Shown here in pieces: positions 34,456 to 46,600 of a DNA stretch of 64,000 nt; positions within the stretch are counted from its first letter, which is position 1; each line of letters begins with the position of its first letter. A program made the translations under genes and the position numbers. Source of the DNA: Mesorhabditis belari (lineage: Eukaryota > Nematoda > Chromadorea > Rhabditida > Rhabditidae); NCBI GenBank assembly GCA_958450365.1, contig CAUEEP010000758.1, forward strand, positions 633,565 through 697,564, written 5' to 3'. The notes under the pieces are model-generated. The model ran no database searches. It had not been told where the DNA came from and was given only the letters and a program-made list of their open reading frames with translations.

Positions 34456-34960
34456 TATCGTAAATCCTGTAATAGTACCGCATCGTCATAATGTTGCGAA
34501 GAGTGTCTTTTGTCTAGTCTTTGAAACTTCGGTTCCAATACGGTTCCAATACGGTTGGAACCGTATTGGACCGTATTGGAACGTATTGGAACCGTATTGG
34601 AACCGTATTGGAACCGTATTGGAACCGTATTGGACCGTATTAGAACCGTATTAGACCGTATTGGACCGTATTAGAACCGTATTAGACCGTATTGGACCGT
34701 ATTGGACCGTATTGGAACCGTATTGGAACCGTATTGGAACCGCATTGGGTTCAGGCTGGCCAAGTTTTGTCTAGTCTTTGAACGCGTTTTTTCTCGACAC
34801 TAGTTTAAGCTAGAATGTGCGCTTGGGTATCAAAAAATAGCTGAAATTCAGGGCTATTTTTTTGATATAAGAGAGACGAAAGTACGGAGTATTTGCAAAA
34901 AATGAAATCCGAAAAAACTTTTTCGACTACACGACAGTACTATCACAGTATTTACGGTAT
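34456..34960. mobile_element. Palindromic MITE family A, copy 3, with internal satellite
   Basis: Family A ends and arms, but the left arm contains a 220-bp array of ACCGTATTGGA units (34531-34750) that doubles its length. Confidence 0.75.
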
Positions 34961-35149
34961 GTATTTAATCTAGATTGTGTCTAATTAATGTCTAATATTG
35001 TTAATTAATGTCTAATATTGTCAATTAATCTAATTAATGTCTAATATTAATCTAATTACCCCTTTCTCTCGTAAATCTTTTCATTTTTTAAAATCGAATT
35101 CTGTGAGAGTTTAAAAAGGATATTGTAAAATCAAAAAAGTGGATTAATT

Positions 35150-35545
35150 GGGGGTGGGACAAATGCGACCTTTTTTTTGCGCACCTGGACATTTGCGCAC
35201 CTTTTTTTTGCTGGAAAAGGCCTTAGGCAAGGCCGTAGAGCTTCAAAAATGTTTTCATAGAAAGGGAATCGTATGCGTAGATTCCGAATTTCGACAATTC
35301 ATACCTCGCTGACACGTCAAATTTGGGCTAAAAGGCAAAAACTGCGGAAAAGCGTTAAGTTGCGTAGTTTTTGCCTTTTAGCCCAAATTTGACGTGTCAG
35401 CGAGGTGCGATTTGTCGAAATTCGGAATCTACGCATACGATTCCCTTATATGGAAATATTTTCGAAGCTCTACCTTGCCTAAGGCCAAAAAAAGGTACGC
35501 AAATGTCCAGGGGCGCAAAAAAAAGGTCGCATTTGTCCCACTCCC
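35150..35545. mobile_element. Non-autonomous MULE MITE, 396 bp
   Basis: Same termini and interior as the 28188 copy, but with the interior present twice in opposite orientation, forming a long palindrome. The flanking 8-bp duplication GATTAATT is perfect (35142-35149, 35546-35553). Confidence 0.85.
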
Positions 35546-36235
35546 GATTAATTCGATAAAAATAGAGACAAGATTACCGGTAGAACCGGTAGAAAAAAGG
35601 GCACGTTTTAGAAAACGGATTTACAAGCGAGTCAATTGTTTTGTTGACGCTTTTGACGCTTTTGACGCTTTGAAAAGCTCAATTTTCGCTTTGAAACCTC
35701 ATTCGGTCTTCGGTGTTTCCTTGCTGCTATTTGGACGAGAAAAATCGAGAAGCACAGAAGAAATAGATCCGATTTTTGAATTGAAATCATTTTTTTGCTA
35801 TTTTCTATAGTAGAAATCTTAAAAAATAAACATTTGTGCTTTGTGTGAAAAGAGAAAATTATTGGAGAAACTGGATTGAGTTTTGTTTTGTTTAAAAGAC
35901 GCCTCTTTTGTCTCAGCGCTCCGGGGAAGAAATTCGTTTATTTTCCAGAGATTTTCCAAAGAGAAAACTTTTCTCACAAATCTTCCCAGTTTTTTTTTTA
36001 AAGTTTTACATTTAAACTTTAACACAGGCTGTTTTTTTACAAAACTGCCGTCTGGGACGAGAGTCGAAAGAGAAACGGAACGTCTGCGCCATGTCGCCCA
36101 GTGGAAAAAGGCACAAAATCTTGCCAGGGAGACATTTTTTTGAAAAATCTAACACCAGATTTGGATTCTCCACAGTCGATTTGGTATCCTCACAAATTTT
36201 CGGGTCAATCTGATGACTCTGGCTAAAAAATCGAG

Positions 36236-36490
36236 GGACCCAGGACGTGGGTCTCTTCGTCCCACACGTCTACTCACCGAGATACCCAACATGTGGGTCC
36301 CTTCGTCCCACACGTCTACTCACCGAGATACCCAACATGTGGGTCCCTTCGTCCCACACGTCTACTCACCGAGATACCCAACATGTGGGTCCCTTCGTCC
36401 CACACGTCTACCCACCTAGAGACCCAGCATGTGAGTCCCTTCGTCCCACACGTCTACTCAACTAGAGACCCAGCATGTGGGTCCCTTCGT
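36236..36490. repeat. Minisatellite, 46-bp unit
   Basis: Five and a half copies containing CCCTTCGTCCCACACGTCTA. It is GC-rich against its surroundings. All frames are open by chance; no gene context. Confidence 0.85.
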
Positions 36491-36779
36491 CTTAAATCTG
36501 TTAAACCCAAAGCTTCAAACTTAAATCCAAATATCTTTTCCTTGAAAGAAATGCAGTTCTGTAGAAGCTGTTTCGTTTCAAATTTTCCATAGAATGTGTG
36601 TGTTTTTTCAGCGTAAAACTTTTCAAATTCAATTTTGTTTCAGAGATTTATTTCTTAAAAATCTAGCTAACTCATTTTTTGCCAACTTGTCTCACTAAAC
36701 GAATCATAAAAAGAAACCAAAAAAATCAAAAAAATCAAAGAAAGAAAAATTCTCTAGAAAAGTGCCTAACCGTGAATTA

Positions 36780-36910
36780 AAAAAAAAAAAAAAAACAAAA
36801 ACATACAGTAATTGAACAAAGAGAAGAGAGAATAAAGAAAAGAAAAGTAAAGAAAAGAAAAGAAAAGAAAAGAAAAGAAAAGAAAAGAAAAGAAAAGTAA
36901 AGTAAAGTAA
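36780..36910. repeat. AAAAG tract
   Basis: Purine microsatellite GAAAAGAAAA. Confidence 0.7.
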
Positions 36911-37293
36911 ACAACATTACAAACAACAACATACAGTAATCCAGTGGAGAATATAGAAAATAGAAAAACAGGATGAAAAAAAAGAGTAAAATCCGTATTC
37001 AGCTACCACAAAAAGAGGGTTTTTTAGCCAAAAAATAGAAAAATTTTTTTAAGAAATAGTAAAAATATTTGAGATCTGATATGTACAAGAGTCGGGAAAC
37101 GATTTAAAAAAAAGAAAATCATCATAAAATATCATAAAATATCATAAAATATCACAAAATTGATGGAGGAAATGGAGAAGATTTAGAAATCTATATCGTT
37201 ACCGTTATTGATTGAATAATAATAAAAAAAGACAAAAAACACTACGTTTATCGTAACCTGATAGAGCTTTAGAAGATTGACATTAGATTTTTG

Positions 37294-37592
37294 CAACGTT
37301 CATTTCATTTAATGTCCATTTCATTTAATGCCCATTTCATTTAATGTTCATTCCATTTAATGTCCATTTCATTTAATGTCCATTCCATTTAATGCCCATT
37401 TCATTTAATGCCCATTTCATTTAATGCCCATTTCATTTAATGTCCATTCCATTTAATGCCCATTTCATTTAATGCCCATTTCATTTAATGCCCATTTCAT
37501 TTAATGTCCATTCCATTTAATGCCCATTTCATTTAATGCCCATTTCATTTAATGCCCATTTCATTTAATGTCCATTCTATTTAATGTCCATT
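37294..37592. repeat. Minisatellite, 16-bp unit, just past the jun stop
   Basis: About 18 copies of CATTTCATTTAATGCC, about 100 bp 3' of the jun stop codon and perhaps within its 3' UTR. Confidence 0.85.
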
Positions 37593-37696
37593 CCCGATTT
37601 TCACATTTCCTCGTGGATACGCTGATGGACAACCCTTTTGTTGGTGATAGGCTACCTGAAAAAAAACTTCTGTACATCATTTCTATAAGCAGCTAT

Positions 37697-40600
37697 TTAA
37701 ATATTGAACTCCTTTAAAAAGTGTTCTACCTTTTTCTGCAAATCCTCTAAGCAATGCCGCAGTCTCTGTAAATCACCATCAAGTGCTGCAGAGCGGAGCT
37801 GAAACCAAACATTTACACTCATGTGAACGGCTATGTGCTTTGTGAATGTGAAAGTGAAATTAAAAACAGTGATGCTTTTATAGTGTCAACACCAGCACGT
37901 TAATTCTATTTAGCACTTGTTTTCTCTATGTTTTCTAAATGGTGCTCATTTATTTCAGTTTTTCTGGGGGGCCGCAATTTTTTTTTTGCGAAATTAGATC
38001 ATTTGCTCAACTCGAAACTGGACCATTTGCGCGCTAACTTTCTTCTAAGTGGGCCAATCTTTATGATGTTGGTGTCATTTTGTTGCACTTATTGAGATGT
38101 TGGTGTCATTTTCTTGCACTTATTGAGATGTTGGTGTCATTTTGTTGCATTTATTGCGATGTTGGTGTCATTTTGTTGCACTTATTGAGATGTTGGTGTC
38201 ATTTTCTTGCATTTATTGCGATGTTGGTGTCATTTTGTTGCACTTATTGCGATGTTGGTGTCATTTTCTTGCACTTGTTGAGATCTACAAAATGACACCA
38301 AAATCATAAAGATTGGTCCACTTAAACGAAAGTTATGGCGAGTTGCGCAAACGACCTAGTTGCGGAAATGATCCAGCTTCGCAAATGACCCTGTTGCGCA
38401 AAAAAATTGTTCTTTTAAAGCCTACCTAGTTTTTCTTTCTCATTAGAGAAAAAAAATCAGTTGCACTTTTCTAACCAAAACCTTTGAGTTATTCTTTATT
38501 TTGATTTTTGAAATCTCTTTTCCTTTGAAATGCCCACCTTTTCCTCATTGGCTTGAATTTCTAATTCAGCAATTCTCTCCAATTTCTTTTGTCTACATTT
38601 GCTGGCAGCTTGCCGATTGCGGAGACGTTTTCGTTCGAGTTTCCGGCGCTCTTGCTCATCAACATGAATACTAGAAATGAGAAACGATAATTGATAACTA
38701 AAAGAAATATTAAAAGCTAATGAAAATCTAGTTTTGAACATTATAATTTAATTAAAATTTTATATTTTTCTCAACTTTCCTTTCCCATCATTTTTTTAAA
38801 TTTTATGGTTTTTGTTAGGATGATGTTGTCAGGATGGGAGAAGAGCTGAATCATCAAATGAATAATCAAAGAAAGGAAAAGATCGGGGGGAAAGATGGCA
38901 AAAGAAAAAAAAGTGGTTGGTTGGGGTGTTGCCCTTTTTGTGTCGATTTTTTTTGCTATAAAAAAAGCCGACAGATGTGATTCAAATATATTCTAAACAT
39001 TCAAATGGACAAAAGTTTATAAAAAAAAAATCGATTGATTTTGGAAAGATTGATTCTTGAAATCTGTATTTTATCATTATTTTCGCAGTGTTTTAGCTTT
39101 GTACAGAAAAAAAGGTACTTTATCAAAGTAAGAAGTACTGTACTATAAAGTAGACTTCGGCAAACAAAACCAAAACCAAAACAGACCAAAACCAAAACAC
39201 CAAAACCAAAACCAAAACCAAAACAGACCAAAACAGACCAAAACCAAAACAAACCAAAACTCAATTTGCATATAAATTAACATGTAAATTTAGAATTGTA
39301 AAATGTAAATTTAAAATTGCAAAATGCAAATTTTAATGTAAAATGCAAATTTGCCTTTCACTTTTTCTCACTCCACAAAATCTCGCGGCCGAAAAAAGGA
39401 CCAAAACACGACCTCGAAATTTCGAAACAAAAAATAGCCTATGGGATAGATTTTTGGATGCTGATTTCAAATCTGCAAACAGATTTTCGCTAGCTCCTCC
39501 CAGTCGCGAGATATTGGCGAGTTTTGGTTAGTTTTGGTTTTGGTTTTGGTTTTGGTTTTGGTTAGTTTTGGTTTTGGTTTTGGTTTTGGTTTTGGTTTTG
39601 TTATGGTTTTGGTTTTGGTTAAGTTTTGTTTTCCGAAGTCTACTATAAAGTCTATCAAAGTAACGAATACTGTACTATAAATACCGTATTTTCTCTAGTA
39701 TTAATGCACCTTAAGCTTCGTTTAAATCCCTCAAAATCTCGAGAACCACTTATCAGAACCTATCGATGTGGGGTCGGAAAATGTAGCTGACGATGAGATC
39801 TAGTTAGTTTTTAAAGTGTTAAGCTTCTGAGAGAACTTAGAAACGATAAAATCGTCACCAACTCGGCTCGCCGCGGTGCACTACTATTAGAGAAAATACG
39901 GTTTACTGGTGTTAAGCTTCTGAGAGAACACTAGTACTAGTAAACGAGGGTAGTACTAGTGGAACAAAGATATTGATATAATTTTGAGGATACTGGCGTT
40001 ATTAGGAGCCAGATATTGTGACACTGTGCAACTAGAAATCCTTTATTTATTTTATTTATCCTTTCCTGGCGCTATCCAACAACTTTTCACCTTTCAATTA
40101 GACAATTTTACAATACAATTTTAAGGATACTGTATACAAGCCAGATATTGTCACACTGTGCAACGAGAAATACTTTATTTAACCTTTTCCTGGCACTATT
40201 AAACAACTTTTTGCCTTTCAATTAGACAATTTTACATCTAATTTGCTCTCAACTATTCCCAATATCGAAAAAAAGAAATAGCAAATGAGCCAATAACGAG
40301 GCGCTAAGCATATGCCGAAGAAAATCGGGATCGTATAATCCGATATTTGTGTCTAAACAAGCAAGCAGACTCATGAAAGGGTCTTTTTTTATTCCTAAAA
40401 AGGGTTAAGCTCTTAAGAAAACGTGTCGATGCGATCATTTTCCCCTTTTTGATCGTTTAGTGAAAAGGGGAAAAGGGGAAAGAGGTGGTGGTAAATCCCT
40501 TTTGAAGTGAACCGCCCCGCTTTGCTCCATTGGTAAATATAAATACACAAACGGGGTACTGTAACGTCATTAGTTCTTATTTTAAAAAGAATACAGTACT

Positions 40601-43600
40601 CTCAATGCCTAATAGTAAAGTAAAATGTTTACTGTAGTGATATTAGTTCTTATTTTTAAAAGAATACAGTAATTTGATCTATATCTTTACAGTAATCTGA
40701 TCTATATCTATACAGTAATCTAATCTATATCTATACAGTAATCTAATCTGTTTAATACTAAGCGCTGTACTCTGATCGATTACTTTACATGACAATGAAC
40801 GTATTCAGGGTTTTTGTAGCTTACTATAGCTGTCAATATTCCCGGATTACTGTAGTCTCATCAGATTACAGTAGTCTTACAGTGATTCTCGAAAGCTAAG
40901 TTTTAAAACTAGATTTCGGATTTGGTGCAATTTCGTAACGAGTTAGAATTAGTTAGAATTAGGGCGGATCAAGAAATCCGTTCCCACCGGGACTCCAACC
41001 CGCCACCTTTCGTTTTAATCTCCCTCTAAAGTAACGGAGATTAAATGCGTTTTGATGTAATGGTTAGCACAGTTGGCTGGTAAATGAAAGGTCGCCGGGT
41101 TCGAGTCCCGACGGTGCTCAAATTTTTGATCGGCCTGGCCTGGCGATCACGGAAGGATGGGCTCTGCTCTGCAATGCTGGCTAAGGTGCCTTAGCCAGCA
41201 TACCTAGGTGCACCCAGGCCTATAAATCGCGACGTGTGGAACCGTTTCGTCCAGAGAGGAGGGAACTTAACTCCCTTTGAAGTAAGGGAGACTAGGTGCG
41301 TTTTGGTGTAATGGTTAGCACAGTTGGCTGGTAAATGAAAGGTGGGGGGTTCGGGTTCCGGTGGGAACGGATTTCTTGATTTTTCCTGAAAATTTTCTGG
41401 AAACTCTAGAAGATTTTACGATTTGTTATCTTCAAAATGTTTTTGTGTCGATCGGAAGTTAGGGAAAAATGAGTCATTTTTCTTTATCAGATTGGCAAAA
41501 GTGGGGGAAATTTTGCGGAAAATTGGACACTTGGGAAAATGAGTCAGAAGGGAAGGGTTTTGGAGGGGAAAACAAAAACACACATGCATTTTAGTCATAA
41601 TTTCTCTGGAGTATGCTTCTAGTGAACTCAACAATTAGTCAGAGCTTAAAAATTTGCTTTGATCACTGAGTGTTTGTTGGAAGCTAGAAGAAGCTAGAAG
41701 AAGCTAGAGGAAGCTAGAGGAAGCTAGAGGAAGCTAGAGGAAGCTAGAGGAAGCTAGAAGAAGATAGAGGAAGCTAGGAGAAGCTAGGAGAAGCTAGAAG
41801 AAGCTAGAGGAAGCTAGAGGAAGCTAGAGGAAGCTAGAAGAAGCTAGAAGAAGCTTTGCAGACAGCTTGCTTCAAGATATTAGTTTGATCCGTTTGTGTC
41901 GGTACTTTTCAATATTCGATCTGGTCCAGTTTCCCAACATTGGCATTTAGATCGCTAAGAATAGCTGAAGCTAAGAATCTTAAATGTTATAGACCCCGAA
42001 ATGTTATAGACTTTAGAACTAGAGAACTTAGAATCGAATCCCGTAATCCTTAGTGCCTTGCTTTGTACTTTGTGCTTGTGAAAACGGAAACTTTCTGATG
42101 CACTTGATGAATTTTCTGGAATAAAGAAAGGCGAAGAAACACGTGCACTAGAAAGGCTGTGTTTAGGAATGAGCACGAAGCACATAACTTTCAATGAAAG
42201 TCATTGAATGAAATTTTCAATGAGTTGAGGTTTAGGTCGATGGTTCTTTTAAAAAAAAAAAAGAGACACAAATGTTTGCTCGATTCCGTTTTATTCCTTT
42301 TATTCGCTGGATTGACACTCCTTTCCTCAATCTTTCAATTCTATTCTCTCTTTTCCTCTTTTCCTTCTATTCTATTCTCTCGTTTCCTCAAAAGATCTTT
42401 TCCTCTTTTCCCCTATACTTGTCCCCATTTTTTTTTTTTCAATCCAGCTATACAATAGGAAAAGATTTTCGGGGGGTTTTTCCCATCGATTCTCAATCGT
42501 TTATAGATTTTTGAATGGCTCTGAGATGAGAAAATGAGAAAATGGGCAAATTTTAGTGTTTATTTTATTTAAATCAGAATAAAGATTTAAATTAAATTAA
42601 AATCTTTATTTTGCTTAAAGATTTCAAAATAAATGATATTAAATGACTGAAAAATGTTGAATTTTCGATTTCTAGAGTCATTTGTCTAGACTTCCTTTTT
42701 GTTCTCGACTCCTTCATCGTCATCTTCCCTTCACCACCAAAAAAGCTATTTAGTTCCCCATTGAGCTTAGGGTTAGGGAGCCGTCTGTCATGACGTGGGT
42801 TAAGTTAAGATATAGCCTAGTATTGTGTGTGTCGTTGTATTGTGATTGATATATTTCGTGTATGCGATAAATTCACCACTGGTAGCCCCAGTCGGTATTT
42901 TTTATTTGTGATTTGTGATTTAGAAAAAAAGATTTAACAAATCACCAATAACCCTATCGAAATGAGATTTATGAGATAGCACTTGTTTTGACTCGTTTCA
43001 ACTCGTTTCTTCCACTTTAAGATCGAAAATTATTCAAGTAAAGTAAGGTTAAGGTTAAAGTTAAAGTTAAAGTTAAAGTTAAAGTTAAAGCTAAAGTTTA
43101 AGTTCAAGTTCAAGTTCAAGTTTAAGTTTAAGTTTAGGTTTAAGTAAAGTAAGGTTAACGTTAAAGTTAAAGTTAAAGTTAAAGTTAAAGCTGTTTAACC
43201 AGTTTTCCCTCTTTTCTCTCTTTTCCCTCTTTTCTCTCTTTTTCCTTCTTTCTATTGTTTTCTTTTCCTCAAATCAAATCCAGAAAATGAGTCATACGAA
43301 AGAAAATGAAATTTGGTGTCGATCTATGAGTCATCAAAAGCTATTTTATACATCAAAAAGAATCGTTGACTAAAAATTGGATAAAATTTTGCAATGTTTA
43401 GTTTTATTTCTTGAAAAGATGCTTAGAATTGATCAATTGAATTGATCTAACGAATTCGTGAGCTTTCTTAAGCTTTCTTAAGCTTTCGTAAGCTTTTTTT
43501 CTTTGACAAAACCCATTTCGCAACACATTTCCCAACAACCAGCAATTGAGATTTCGTAAATCGAAAAGATTTTTTTTCTTAAGATTTTTGCGGAATGTAA

Positions 43601-46600
43601 AGCTTTAATAAAATGATATTCAGCTAAGTTTTAAGGAAACGGTAGGCAATCAGAAGAAGAGTTTCGATTTAAAACTAAAATTCGAAGGTAAAGTAATTGA
43701 AGGTTAAAGGTAAAAAAAAGTCTAAAAGATTTTCTGATAAACTAAACAATTCCTCGAAATTAATGGATTAATGGAATTTAATGGAAAATAAATTAATGCA
43801 ATTTAGAACTTATAAAAGAAAAAAAGGTAGTATAAAAATGTTATTCAACCAGAGGCGAATAGGCTAGTAGGGCAATCAAAATGAGCTCAAGATTATGGAT
43901 ATAAATCAATACGATATAAGAGCTATACGATATTCAGCTAAAGGCAACTAAGCTAGTAGGGCAATCAAAATGAGCTCAAGATTATGGATATAAATCAATA
44001 CGATATAAGAAAGGAGAATTTAGAGAATTAAAAAGCAAGCTTACTGTCGAAAAGGAAATAGGCAATTTTTGTTTTTTTAAGGTTAAAGTCGGGGTAGGCT
44101 ACTTTACGTCAAAATTTTTTTGCGCAACAGGGTCATTTGCGCAACTCGCCATAACTTTCTTCTAGGTCGGCGAATCTTTATGATTTTGGTTTCATTTTAT
44201 AGATCTCAATAAGTGCAACAAAATGAAACCCCAAATCATAAAGATTGGAGGGGCCTAGAAGAAAGTTATGGTGAGTTGCACAAACGGCCTAGTTGCGCAA
44301 ATGATTCAGCTTCGCAAATGACCCGCAAATGACCCGCAAATGACCGCAAATGACCCAAAAAATTTATCGCAAAGTAGCCTATCCCTTAAAGTCTTGAAAA
44401 ACTGACTTGTGTTCCATGGGTACATAGGTTTGATGTGAATGGATTGGTGGTTGAGGGTAATGTTGGATAGTAGACGGTTGACTACCGTATCCGTACATTT
44501 TTAAGAGTACGGTAATAAGAGTGAATAAGGAATATTCAAAGGGGAATGGTTTCGAGGGGTGGGGGTGGAGAAAAGAGCGAGCTGTGGTGCACTGTACGTC
44601 TTCGAATGAGAAGAAAGGGGTAGAGAGATGGCGGGGGAAACGAAGAATGGGCAGAGAGTTGGGGGAATTGAGAGACGAAAGAGAGATTGGGAGAAACGCG
44701 TTGAATAGAGATGGAAAGATGTGTGGGGTGGGAAGAAGAAGAAAGAGGGGAAAAGGCTCTGAGTCACCGTTGTGTCAGCCAGCCGACCGGCTGCGGACCG
44801 CCCTCCACATCGAGTACAAATGTTTTGTTGAAAATCAAAAAAAAATCGAATCCTTGTTTAGGGTGACATCCAGATAGAAGAAAAAAAACGAATTTAACTA
44901 AAATTGCTTTTGTCGATTTTTTGGAAACATCGCAAACACTCGGCATTGGCCTTCATTAAACTCTAAACTCAATCTATGCTTTGTTAGACCTTCTGACTTA
45001 CACAGAACTTACAGTAAAGCTTAACTATAAGCTCAGTAAGTGTCATTAAGTCATAGAAGTCGAAAAAAAGGTTTAAAATGGTCAACTACATTGCATTAAA
45101 AGAGTTTTTGGAAATGGAAAACCATTAAAAAGTGACACTTACAATTGTAGGCGTTTAAAATCGTAGCCAAAATTGTTAGACTTTGAAAATTCTATCTTAA
45201 AAATACTCTATTCTAGAAAAGTTTTGAGAGAAAAGCAGAGGAGGGGTTCTTGGATTCTAGAAGAGTTGGATTCTAGAAGAATTGGATTCTAGAAGAGTTG
45301 GATTCTAGAAGAGTTAGATTCTAGAAGAATTGGATTCTAGAAGAGTTAGATTCTAGAGGAGTTGGATTCTAGAAGAGTTCGATTCTGGAGGAGTTGGATT
45401 CTAGAAGAGTTAGATTCTAGAAGAGTTGGATTCTAGAAGAGTTGGATTCTAGAAGAGTTGGATTCTAGAAGAGTTAGATTCTAGAAGAGTTGGATTCTAG
45501 AAGAGTTGGATTCTAGAAGAGTTAGATTCTAGAGGAGTTGGATTCTGGAAGAGTTGGATTCTAGAAGAGTTGGATTCTAGAAGAGTTGGATTCTAGAAGA
45601 GTTGGATTCTAGAAGAGTTAGATTCTAGAGGAGTTGGATTCTAGAAGAGTTGGATTCTGGAAGAGCTCTAGTGAAGTCAATCAAATTCTAATAGTATTCC
45701 AATTCTAGCCTTCAAATTCTATTAGTATTCAAGATACAAGTACAATATACTAATTTATCTGTTTTTAGGTTCTAAACGAGTTTTCCCAGGTCTGGGTGGG
45801 GGTGTGAGTCACTGGAGGAGGTGTTCAAGTCTATCCAATCCATCCCTGCACGGCCTGTTCTGCCCATCCCTGCACAACCCTATCCCTCGCCCCTTTTTGG
45901 AAAATAGAATGGAGAAATCGCCTGCGAAAAGATCGGGAAAAAAGGGAAAGATTGGAAGAAGAGGGATTCGGGAAAGCCTTTTTTGGCCTCTTTTTTTGCC
46001 TCTTTTTTTGCCTCTTTTTTTGGCCTTCCCTATGCGTCATCTCCGTGCTCGTGTTTTTCCAAGGGGAACACCCTGAGGTGTGTTTTGATAGATGATTAGA
46101 CTTGAATTGTTTTGGTTGCTTTGATTGCTTTGATTGCTTTTGATTGGTTGTTCCTTTATGCAATTTAGATCCGTATTTGAAAATCTAATACCGGCCAAGA
46201 AGTTTAACGTTGAACATCTAATCAAAGAAATCTAATCAAAAAAAATCTAATCAAAGACACCTAATCTAATCTAAATCAACTCAAATACCGGCCAAGAAGT
46301 TTAACGTTCAACTTTCAACGTTCAACAGCTACAGCATTCAAATCTAATCATCTATCAGCTAGAGTTGTTCTCTAAAAGTGCGCAAGTGTGTTTAAGTGTA
46401 AAGCTACTGTATCCTGTGTCTTTTGGAAAAGAAATAACTATTGAGAAGAGTGTTGTGAACTCTAGGCTACTGTAGGATTCAATAAATAGCGTATAGATGG
46501 CGCATAGATGTTCATTTCATCACAAAAATCATTTTTCTTTTCATTAAAACTGGTTTTTAGGTGATTTCTTTTCGTGAAATAAAACGAAATTGATTATTTT

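Noticed and set aside
36213..36592. Repeat proteins (RPTRLLTEIPNMWVPSS)
   Set aside because: Three overlapping frames of the 46-bp minisatellite are open; no start context or splice signals.
42780..42905. Possible LTR-retrotransposon end
   Set aside because: CACCACTGGTAGCCCCAG looks like an LTR and primer-binding site, but no second LTR, polypurine tract or gag/pol frame is found.
44501..44767. Minus-strand Ser/Pro/Phe-rich protein
   Set aside because: Pyrimidine-rich intron sequence, no splice borders, low complexity.
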